DNA from: Pterois miles
Taxonomy: Eukaryota > Chordata > Actinopteri > Perciformes > Scorpaenidae
DNA length: 64,000 nt
Assembly: GCA_947000775.1 (NCBI GenBank)
Contig: CAMQGK010000637.1
Coordinates: forward strand, 27,079,501-27,143,500
Direction: 5' to 3'
A program made the translations under genes and the position numbers. The first letter of the stretch is position 1, and each line of letters starts with the position of its first letter. Of the stretch, positions 40,301 through 52,300 are shown in pieces. The notes beneath the pieces are model-generated. The model saw only the letters and a program-made list of their open reading frames with translations. It made no database searches and had not been told where the DNA came from.

Positions 40301-43300
40301 AGCAGAATAAGGTAGATCAAGGACAGGGAGCAAGATCAGATCAATGAGTGATCCAAAAAACTAATAAAGAACAGTTTACTCGTTGCAAATTAAGTGTATT
40401 CAAAACCTAAAGAAAAGAGGTGGTGCACTGAAAGTAGAGGGGAGATCTGATGTGGTTGGGCAGTTTGTTCCAGAGACTGGAGCATGCAACGGAGAGGGCG
40501 AAAGGACCCGAGCGAGGTGGGGTATAAGGTCAGATACGTAATGTAAACCATGGAGTGCTTTAAAGAATAGTGAAGTCTTCAAATGAACTCTGACTGACAG
40601 GGAGCTGATGGAAGGAGGCAAGTATGGGAGATGCTCATGTTTACGGGAACCAGTTAAAAACCTCGCAGCAGGGTTCGGCACATACTGCAGTCGTGAGAAT
40701 GTAGACTGAACTTGAACTCGAAGTGAATTATTTGTTGGATAGTTAAAATAACTACAGTTTTTGTTGTTCCATAAGGAGAGAAATACGACTCTGGTGGCAT
40801 ATTTTTTCATGCACAGAGACGTGTCTTTGCAGAGGGCTTGCCGTGGTAGTCGGTGTTACACGATTATCAGGCTCACACCGATTACATTACACACCCACCG
40901 CCACCACCATCATTTTGTGTTTTTACAGAAACAAAACCCATTTAGTTCACTTCGCAGTATCAGCGCCGTGTTATTAATATATAGTTTGACGACTGACGCT
41001 ACAAACAGACAGTGAAAGTGTCTGCTCTGTACACGGAGTCTCAGGACAGAGTAACAGGAGGCAGACAAAAGAGAGTTGACAGACAAGACGATGGTGGAGG
41101 ATTTGGTGTCAAAGCAAAAAACAAAAGCGCCTATTTGGCAATATGTCAGATTTAAACCCAATGCTTTAAGGGAACCACAATGCTCATGAGGCCATCGCTG
41201 TGAGGAGGACGGAGCGGTCACGGCGGTGTGCACGGTGGAGAGGCCAGACACTCAGCCACAAGATGTTTAAGAACAAAGTAAACATGCTACACATATTGAG
41301 CGATATTTTTTCTCATCAAATGTCTGATCAGAAACAACGATGTTGTCACAAGTTTATTAACCAGTGGGAAAATTTTCCTACCGTGACATCCCAACTTTGC
41401 AGCGATAAAACTCACGGTCAGAATTAGGGCTGACCTGAAAGCTTCAACTGTTGTCATGGTCATCAACCTCTAAATCAGTATTCAAATGCTTTTTTATCTC
41501 TCTGATACAAATATGTAATAATAATGTATAAATCCCAAAATAGCCCATGAAATAAGGAATAATCCCCCAACATTATACATTATTAATATTCAACATTAAT
41601 TATTATCAGTTATTCTCAGACGCTGTTTGCTGTGTGTGTACAGTAGCGTGGCAGCGGCACTGAAACAGGGGAGATGGAGACAGACAGGCAGGAGAACGCT
41701 TCAGCCTCCTGCGCCGGGAAGCTTCGAATACCTTTGAATATTTCACACTGAAGCTTCGAAGCCCAAAAAATGGTATTTGGGACGGTCCTCGCCAGAATGC
41801 ACCAAACTGCACCATCCCTCCTGATTTTCATTGTATAATTTGCCCTGTGTGCATCACTAATGTTGCAGCTGGTAAAGATGCTAATAAGGATGCTAATCTC
41901 AACTCTACATGTTAATCTATAATAACATGTCATAATTTATAAGTTGATTATATTTTGAATCTGTAAAGTCACCATGTTGTCAAATAAATTTAGTGGAACA
42001 AAATGTAAAATATTGGCTTCTAAATTGTAGTGGAGTAGAAGTATAAAATGAAAATACTCAAGTGAAGTAAAAGTACCTCAAAATTAACTTTAAAATACTT
42101 GAGTAAATGTACCTATTTACTTTCCAGAACTGCTTACCAGCAGTTGTGGTTTTAGTTTATACTGATATAAAACAGAGGTAAACTATCACATTTAAAAAGC
42201 TGCAAGCAGCAGAACTGATATTCATAATAACTTTAATTTTTGTCCTAATTTTATTGTCCCGTTGGTTTAGTCTACTGGAGCTGCTACAGTGATTTGATTA
42301 GTCTAATTGAATCATGGTTGCAGCCCTAGTTTACTCCTAATACATTTTCATCTTCAAAGTTTGCCAGTTTCCCAGCACTTTTATACTTTCAGAACAAATA
42401 TAGCCATTAGGAACAGCACAGAACAATAAAAAATATTTAGACAGCAAAACAAAAGATCACAGAAACCTCTCAGGCATTTGTATTAGGCACCAACAAAGCG
42501 ACTTCCTTTGTTAGTGTTTGCAAACCTGATCTTTTATTTATCAGGTAAGAAAGACCCCTTCTCACTGTTCTCTTTATTCTTTTGTATGCAATTATGAACA
42601 CAAGCTTTGGAATTCACCCGAAAAGAATAATTTGCTGTTTATTCATGTTCCATTAAAAATTCCAGAGGACTGTGAAATGATGGCGTCTCACACTGTGCCC
42701 TTGTTTGAATTTGAAAAAAAGCTGACAGATCGCGGCGTTTCTCTAAAAATAAAAGCATTACTGTCACCTTCAGACTAGAATGCCTGTTAATGGGATTTTA
42801 CCACAATGAGCGCTTCACAGAAATTTCAAACCGCACTCTTCTGATTAATAGTCCCTTCCTCGAGCCTCCTTCAGTTTCACATAATTGCCAGCCTTTCGAG
42901 CGTGCATATATAATTTCATACACTTTCATCTCTCACCTATTAACTGCAGAGGAGCGGGCCAGCCGCAACATGGATAAGGTTGCAGCCATCGGTTTAATTA
43001 CCATCACGCTATTTTCTTTTGTGTTCTGTGTCCTTACAGGTCATGGAATTACAGTAGCCAGCACACTTAAGCGCTCACTGACCATAAATTCAGTCACAAT
43101 GTTTAATTAGATGCAGAGGAAAAAGGAGATTAGCTCTGATACAAGTTAATTTTCTCATCCTCAGGGGTCATTGAATAGGCCGCAGAGAGTGAAATGAAAG
43201 TTAACATCAATGCATCACTTTACAAAGCCGACTACAGCTGCCTCACGTGTCACGTCCTCACAACGGATTACAGCACAAGATGCTGCAAAGACATCAAGCA

Positions 43301-46300
43301 CACATCAAAAAGAAAAGTGTGGATGATATCGCCCACTCACAAATTTCATTTTAGCTCTGCATAGGTTTCTCTGTTGTCGTATATACATCTACTGCATAAT
43401 GCATGGGTTGTTTCATTTGTAGGCTACATCACAAACTTTCTACACTTGAATGTTTTTTAAGGAATAACATTCGGCTGTGACTGTAAAATTACATTAAAAT
43501 GTTTTGTAACATTTCACATTTAGATTTCAGAGCTTTAACAGTAAACTACAGCAGGTTTTTCTTAACTCTTAAAGCTCCATAATAAATATTGTTTATATTG
43601 ATGATAATTGAAATAACTGCATGTAATGACCACCCCACAGAGAATTATCAATCACTGCTGCAGCTCTACAGATCTTTTTAACTTCGTAAAAACCTCTGAC
43701 AAACCCACCTGACGCTACCTGCCCAGCACCAAAGGGCAGACTACCAAAGTCAGTGTCTATCTGTTGAAGCAGGAGTCCCCAACCACCGGGCCACAGACCG
43801 GTACCGGTCCATAGGTCACACAGAAAGAATGGATAAAAAAATATTTTATTGATTATCAGAGTCTGAAAACTGTTTTATTTTGAAAATTTTCGTGGATACA
43901 TCCGTCTGTGCTTCTTTGCGTGTTGGTGTGTCGCGCATCTCAGTCATGTGATATGTTTCCCCAAAAATGAAGCCCACAAGCAGCAAAAATGAGCAAAATC
44001 AAACGTGTTTGGAGAGTTTCTTTGGAAAGGGGAAAAGGCCCAATGAGAAGACACAAGGAGAAGAGCCTACGACTTCCAAGAAAAAGAAAGCTGCATTTAA
44101 AAGACAAAATTGGGAGTCCTACTTAAAATATGGGTTTATCGCTTCAGGTGATTCTCACGCACCAAGCCGCTCTGCATAATGTGTGGAGACGCTAGCCAAT
44201 GAGGCAATGTAGCCTTCAAGACTGCTTCAGCACATGGAGACCTTAAAAGGCCTTAAAAGTATGCTTCGGACAACAACAGTGTTCTGGGTTAAAATCAAGG
44301 CAGAATACCCTGATATTTGCTTCCATTTCCAGCATCCAATCTTTGTGAAGTGGGGTTTTCTGCAGTGACAACGACCAAAACTAAATCACAGAGTAGACTG
44401 GACATGAGGAACACACTTCGGGTGTCACTGTCTGCCATTACCTCTAGATTGGACCGGCGCGTTGCAGAGAAACAAGCTCAGGGCTCCCACTAATTCAGCG
44501 TAATGGTGAGTTGTATATTTTCCACACTTTATATTTGTTTTTATGCCGGTAGTATCATTTTATTTTGTCAAATTTATCCCCCACACCTCGAAGGCCGATC
44601 TGTGAAAATATCGTCTTATATGAAACTGGTCTGCAATGCAAAAATGGTTGGGGACCACTGTGGTGAAGAATGTAGAACATTTAGCAACTGAGAGCCAAAA
44701 GTTTTCTTTCAGGAATTGGTGGTGACCAAACCTGAGCAAAGTGATGGGTGAATATTGGACTTAAAGGTGCAGTGTTTAGGATCTGGCGGCATCTACTGGT
44801 GAGGTTACAGACTGCAATCAACTAAAACGTCTCCTGTGTGCAAAGTGTGTTGGAGAACTACAGTGGCTAGGGATGTTATAATTAACTGTTTAACCGATAA
44901 CCAACATTAAGTATTTTAACTGATTAATGCTATCGGTTAAATGGTTAAAAGGAATATTAGTATTTAATTAAAAAGCTGGGAAAAACGTGGAGGAGCAGCT
45001 CGTCACTTTAAGGAGAAAAGTCGGTCCACCTTAAGAGAGAGCCGGCTCAGATACAGGAAGTTGGCTCTGGACTTAATATGTATATGAAATGTTATAATGT
45101 GTGCAACAATACATGCAGAAGCACTTTCACACATTTCACTCATCCATCAATACATTATGTTTTTGAAAAGGAGAAACCTTTAGATGGAACCACTAAAGAT
45201 GTGTGTCTCAGCTTGGGAAAAGAAAACATCTCATACCATCGCTCTGTCATTTCCAACAGTGCATCCCTTCACCGACTGATACAACACACTGGCAGCGCTG
45301 TTGTGTTTGCATATCTTCTGACAGCGAACAATCTGGACTAGAAAGCAGGTACTTTGACAAAGGAGAGACTCTCCTCAGGGCAAACACAAGGGAAAAACGG
45401 CAGTTTGCATGTTTGTCTCGTTGTTATACGCGTTCCGAGCCACACGCAGGCATTCATGGAGCTCGTAGGTCTGCTAGTCCCATTCACAGGCCCACAGCTG
45501 TGCAGCGTAATGAGGGATAGGGATAGGGAGGAATGCCACACAGGACAGCAGGGAGCAGCTTGTTAGCATAGCCCTCTGCCAGAGAAGGTGTTGCCGAGTT
45601 TCTGCTGCAATTTAATTGGATGATCCTGTCAGCGTGTTTGTCTTTCTGGGACAAGATGTCAGTGACTTTCAGTCAGCTCTGCAGACAACACACTGCCATC
45701 TACAAATTAACAATGCAGGCATGAATAAGTCTCTGCTGCCTACTTGGATAATGTTTTACAGACTTTTAAGTTTGACACATTTTGACTGTTGTATGTGAAA
45801 GTTTTCCATAAGATCTCGGGAATCGAGAACTCTCCTCTCAAAAAAGAAGTGTAAATAAGAAATGCAAAGCTACTTTACCTGTCTCTTATGTTGCAGGTGT
45901 CAAACTGGAGCTCGTTATAATTTCCCAGCAATCCTTGCTGAACGTGATTGAGATTCATTGGCTGGCTGTTGATGAATATGAGCCGCACACATCCCTGGAA
46001 GTCCGGGGTCGATGACTGACAGTCCACGGCAGGGCAGCCTGGTGGAAAAGACACATGATGCAACTTTTACTGTACAAGCATTGTGAATTTTTCTAGAAAC
46101 AATAAGCTCATTGGAGATGAGTCAGGCCTGCGCACAATCATCACCAGAAATCGCAGTGCAATGCATGTCGGTTAGATTTGTGCCGAGGCGGCTGCAGTTG
46201 CTCTCTGCTGACTGCAAGACCCAGGGCATGATGGGAAACGCCTGGCTGTCGCCTGATCAAACAGCTGATTGGCTCTTAGTTTTGACAGCAAACACCACAT

Positions 46301-49300
46301 GTTGTAGAAAGTCAAGTTCTCTGTGTAACTAATATTTAACAGTAGATTGTAGGATGTTTATCTCATGTGGTGCAATGAACGTTTCATCAGTTAACAATCA
46401 CATCTTGTGTGGTTGATAATAATAATAATAACTAATAATGGTTGTTTATATAGCACTTATCAAAATGAGTGGTCATCACTAAGTGCTTTACAAGGTGGTC
46501 ATAAAAATAGTAAAGGATAGAATCCAATTCAATTCAATTCAATTTCAGATACAGTATATTTACAATTAGTAAATTCTTTGATGGCTGCTGGAAACGGCTG
46601 GAAACTGTCCAACTTCACTGCAGCTTTTTGTCTCCGTCCTCCTGCTGTTGCCACCTGATCTCGTCCACTTTCCAGGCGCGTCGCTGCTCCAGAGAATGAA
46701 TTTTGCTTGTTTAATATTAAAAATGCACTGTGAGAATCCACTAACCTCCAAAGTTGAAGTTGCCTATTGCTTCCAGTTGTTCCCACAGTTCAACGGTGGA
46801 GGACGGCTCACTGTCCACAGTCAAGGTGATCTGTAGATCCCTCGTGTTGAGACTCACAGAGTGCCACAGACCATCGTTGACTTGGTGACCTAAAGAAGAA
46901 CATTTCACATTAGGCTTCAGTGAAATGGCAGTTTAATGGTCTGCAGCACAGAAAGAGATATTGTGTCCATTTCCCAGCAGACCTTGGGGCTGAGAAGAGT
47001 CTCTGGGACTGTGTTCGACTGGGTGTGATATAGCCATAGTGCTTTCTCAGCAGCCACCAGTACCTGTGCTATCAGGGCAGCACGCAACAATGGCAACAGC
47101 AGAACATGACAGTTTGTTATTAATTCCACCTGTGTTTGGGATTAGTTCAGGATACACTTTTAATGAGATTAAATGGCTGCCGTCAAATCCCCACATTTCC
47201 TCACAACACAGTTCCTGCGTGCAAGTCTTTTCACGTCACTGACACAAGAGACAGTTACAGAGCCTCAAACATCCTCCATCACTCGGCGCCTCAAAACTCA
47301 AATCTAATCTCTCCCTCCTCCGCTCTGTCACTTGTCAACAAACCTCTTACTGCAGATTTCATCAGTTATACGAATGTGTAAATAGTAGGGCTGCCCCCCA
47401 TTAATCGATTAGTCTACGAATTAGTCTTCTTTGCAACACTTTATAGTAACTATCATTTATAAATGGTAAATTGATAGTTAATTACACTTACTCAATCTTT
47501 AATTTACTGTTAACAAACAATTGAAGAATTATTTGTAATATAATAATGTAATTTGTTATTTTATCAGTAGTTTTTACACTGTGAATTAGTTTAAAAATGA
47601 TACATTATATCATAGCTGATAAGAGACGAAAACAAGTACAGTCTGATTACATTACTAAACTACTAATTAACAGTTCACATTTTAACGTTTTATATACCAT
47701 ATTAAGTATTTGTTAATGATTAACAAATAATTTGTAAACCTTTAATACATTTTTTGTAAAACATCTATAAACATAAACCAATTATTAACTGTTGACAAAT
47801 GTTGACACTGTTGATATTAATTATCTATAGATATAAATGCTTTACAAATTATTTATTAATTTAACAAGGGGTTATATAAACTAATTATTAACAAAGAAAT
47901 ATCTATCTAAGTTCTATTTCTAGATGCTTTACAAACAGTTTAGTATAATAGTAGTATAATAATATAATAGTAGTATGTAGTATAATAAATGTGTGTGTGC
48001 AACAAACTGTTAAAATAAAAAAATTAAGAGCACATCTTACACATCTTACCCTTTAACTGGGACAGATCATGAAAAACTCACATTTTCAGAGCTGGTGCTC
48101 AAACATTTGGGTATCTAGATTTCCTACCAACCCACAAACTGTGAAATAAGACGACCCGGTCAGTTCTTTGTGGGCTTATAGATACACGCAGTCTGTGTGG
48201 GATTATAAATATGCACACTATTATAACTATTCACTTATTTATTTATTTTGCTTTCTAGCAGCAGCATAAAGTGAGCAATGGACATAAATGGAAGTTAGAA
48301 AACTCCAGCACACAGATATTGAGATCAGGCCGAAGCAATTTCATGTCAAGGATCCAAAGACCATGGATGTACAGGTTATGTCCTGTGCTTTAGTCCTGTG
48401 TGTTAGTAAATAACCTACAACTCCATTAAATCCTGTTGATGTCATACTAGCACTACTAGCTACTGGCCGATAGCTTCTTGTTTGGGAATAGAGGCATTAA
48501 TACATCCACCATGGCACAGGCTTACAGCATATCAACCCTTGGGTGTATTAGAAGATAATAAAAGTGATGAATTACAGCCAATATATCTATTATTACAGCT
48601 GCAGGAAGCTGGCAGAACCAGATATGTCATATGAGCGTGCAGGGTGGTGCAGTCCTGTGGGTCTGATGTCCATTATGACGAGGAAAATAACTGTTTTCAG
48701 TCCAAAATGGCGGCAGCACTACCGCAACGCCATCTAGCGGTTGCTGTCAAAAAAGCATCGGAGTTTGGTCTCTATGAAAATACCGCCCACAATGGAAGCT
48801 GACTGGGCTTTTTTTGGGGGGTTGGGGTTCAGCGGTGAATACACATACTGTATATTCACAAATAATGTTTTGGGATATAAAAGCATGTAAACATGTTCTG
48901 GTCGAAACATCAAATACAGGCCTGAATCTGGAAATGAGCTTGATACTGTATGTCCCATTTAACAGACTATCTTGTTACCTGAGAGTAAAAATGCATCAAG
49001 CTGAAAATCAGTCTTTCACTCTTCAGTATTTCAGTCTTTAAAAAATCTGCAAAAACCCAGAGAGATGAGTAATGAGCCAGCTCCGCTTGATCCACAAACC
49101 AATCCTTTTAAATTGACAGTGACAGCTCATCTTACAGAGAGCTGCAGCCTCTGAAAGGACGAAGCACACAATAACAGCAGTGAATGGAAATTACTGAGCC
49201 ACACCTCCATTCTGTATGTGTTAGTCCCAGACTAAATTAGCATCCAGATTGAGCCGCGCTGTGGTTTGGGAGCTCAGAGGGGACGACACGGTCATGCAGA

Positions 49301-52300
49301 GTGCACACTGGGGGTTATTTTAGTTAGTCCAAAACCAGATCTGTCCAGGCTCCTGGGAAAACTTGAGAATTTCACTCACTATCCAATGATGCCTGTCGCT
49401 TGCAGAAAAGCTTTTATCCAAGAAGACTGGGAGTGCCATTGGCATTTCTTTCTCCACTCCATTGACTGTTTCATGGAATAGGCAGTGTAGCCGCGAGGGA
49501 CTGCTGGCGAACATCAGAGGGAGTATACCTCCCCCCCGGTTTCAGCTCATATATATCTCATGATCTCCTTGCTGTCCTGCTGCTGGCCAAGCTTGAAGTG
49601 TCAAAGTGCTATCCAGGATACAGATCTAATGTTTTTTGTATTGCGGCAGTAACCTGTTGCTCAAGAAAAATAAAATATTTGCCTATTCGTCTTCTGTCAG
49701 AGACGACATCTCTGAGCCACACTGCTGCCTCCAGGATATACGTGTGACAGCTTCATGCCATTACTGCACCATGCAGAGGCCTGAAGTCCATGACAACCCC
49801 AACCAGCAGCATGCAGAGTGTGGAGAGCTGAACAGAAGATCATTTTGGATGTTGTTACCCATTATACACACTTGTGTGTATCTCCTGAGTTTGACTGCGA
49901 GACACAGATGTTTGCTTGTGTGAAAATTAAGGCCATACTGTCGGTGCACATCATTTCTGGGCCGGCCAGAGGAAGATACAGATCGATTGTTTCCACATTA
50001 ATGCTCTTGTGCACTAAGCTCAAGTACAGCACTTTATCAAACAGGCCCAATTGCATTTTCTCCTCAAGCTATTCTATTGTCTAACTTGTCAAACTGAGAA
50101 ACAGAATGATGTTTTTAATAAAAGTGAAAAGAACAGCAGCTTGAATTTTGGAAAATTTCCATTTGCAAAAAAACTTTGGTGAACCCCACAGCTCAGTTTA
50201 ATGATTGCGCTGAGACACCTCTGCTGCATGACATTTGACATTGCTATGAGGTATGTGCTGCTACTGCACCTTTGGAGGAGGGTGTTGAGAAAGGTGAGAA
50301 TAGGCCTATTATGACAACCATGAGCTTAACTTACTTTTTAATTAATACCCTCAGTTTGAGATTCACAACCCTCTTCTCTACGTTACCAGAGCTGGGAATG
50401 TGTACAGAAATGTAGATTTTTCAGGTGCTGCACACTACAGGGGCTCCAACTGGCAGCAACAGGTAACTTTTTAAACTTAAAATAACCATAGCGCTGCGCA
50501 GCATGCTCGTATTTACTGACCCAGCTGATCTTTAAGCACCACAGGAACAATACAGATTTACCAGCAGTATGTCCAGTTTTCTCTGCTTGGATCTCACTGC
50601 TTGGTTATGACTCAGCACATCCATCATAGAGAAGATTTCCAGCTGCTCCAAGCATCATACACCCTACTTTGGGATCTTAATGAAATTAAGGAGCGTACCC
50701 CCCATGTCTGTGTTTAATGCAGCACATTCACTCAGGATAAATCTGAGTTTTAATCACATTTACCGACTAGATCCGAGGGATTACGTAAAAAATGTTAGCG
50801 GCCTCTGTGCTGAGTAGTTAGATGAGCCCCATGAATTTGTAACCAAGATGCGATCAGAGCTCTCGCTCAATAATAATCCCAGCTGTGACCTCCAAAAAGT
50901 CCACACGAGGAGGAAGAACAACCAAGGAATCCTCTTGAAAGTGCATAAGTGCATAAATAAATAGATATCCTAATTTCCTGAGAAGTCAATTCCTATCAAA
51001 CAAATATCACACTAAATCTCTATTCTGCTAAATTAATTTGAAACTTTTACTGCAATGCTGTTATTACAAACAACAAGTGAACTCCAGGTCAAACTCTTAG
51101 TGTGCTGCAGCTCAGAGGCTGTTGGTCCCTGGTGCAGATAGGTAATTAAATACAGCTTGAGGTAAATTATATAAAAGGGAATATTGTCTTTTAGCTGTGG
51201 TTGTCTTCTCATCTATATTTCCCTGCAGCCCACCATCTGCTGGAAGTCTGGCTTCCCCAAACAATCTCGGTTATCTGTGTTATATTTGCTAAGCAATCCC
51301 GTACAGAGGATTGAATGATTTTTCTCTTTCTGAAAGTAATTCCAAGAAAATAAACTTTTTTGAGTTTATTGAGGACAAAGGTGTTAGAAGTAAGTCGGAT
51401 GAAATTACTTGCACAAGCCAACACATTCAGTCTCCACATAGTGGATTAGGTCTGTGTCTTTCTTTATACTTTTGGCTCTTCTCATTTCTCAGTTTGTACG
51501 TCCTCGATTCCTTTCCTCACCTCCTCTCCTCGTGTCTTAGTCTCTCCCAGCTGAGATGCGAGCAGTTGAGGTGAGGAAGAGAGGAATCGAGGAACGGGCA
51601 GAGACATTCGCGCTTCGAAGCGTCATTTTAAAGCGACGTCCGTTAAATATGACATGTGGCACAGGTGCATTCAGGGGCGTCGCACCTGTGGGTGTTGTGG
51701 GAGTTGCGACACCAGCACTTTCACAGACACAGGCTTTTTTACTGAGATGAAACAAAACTAAAATCCATAAAAAACAGTGCTTCAGAGAATGAATTTTCTA
51801 TGCAGGAAAGGATATTTGGTCAGGTATGAATGATTGAAGGGACATCCAGCCAGTCACAGCCATTTGTCCAACCCACCAGGCCAGTGCAGAGTAAACTTTT
51901 GAAGTATGTGCTGCGGTCAGACATGCGGCGGCATCAGCTGTCCATTGCTTTGTTATATCTTACTGCTGTATTTTATGACATGAGCATGACAGTGTTCAAC
52001 TTACATATTCACTTTCCAATCAATTCACAACGCGGCATAATGTGACAACAAAGTGTCACGTCTCTTTTGAAATGTCTAGCAAGCCTCCTCTCTCCTGGAT
52101 ATGTATTTTTTAGGAATTGAGACATCCTTCAAGATGGCACGCTGAGATCGATTTTCGAGTCAAGGGAATGGGACGGGAGGAGAGAAGGAGGATGAGGAGG
52201 CGCGAAGTAGAAAGGAGCATTTTGTCTCAGTAGAGTGAAGCACACAAACCAGCAGCCAGGTGGAGAAAACAAAGTCAGTGGTTCATGTAAAGGGGCCCTG

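Larger units (their letters stand above)
39784..45878. other. Intron between exons 5 and 6
   Basis: A 6.1 kb intron with a LINE fragment (40400-40815), a CTTCGAA-type repeat (41424-41770), a hAT MITE end (42165-42331), a deleted autonomous-type hAT (43770-44660) and further repeat fragments (44685-45060). The stretch 42400-43750 appears free of known repeats and is discussed in the findings. Confidence 0.55.

Noticed and set aside
43967..44179. Domesticated ZBED-type gene
   Set aside because: Flanking termini and target duplication show a deleted hAT transposon; the core and reading frame beyond the N-terminus are lost. Kept as a finding to check, not as a gene.
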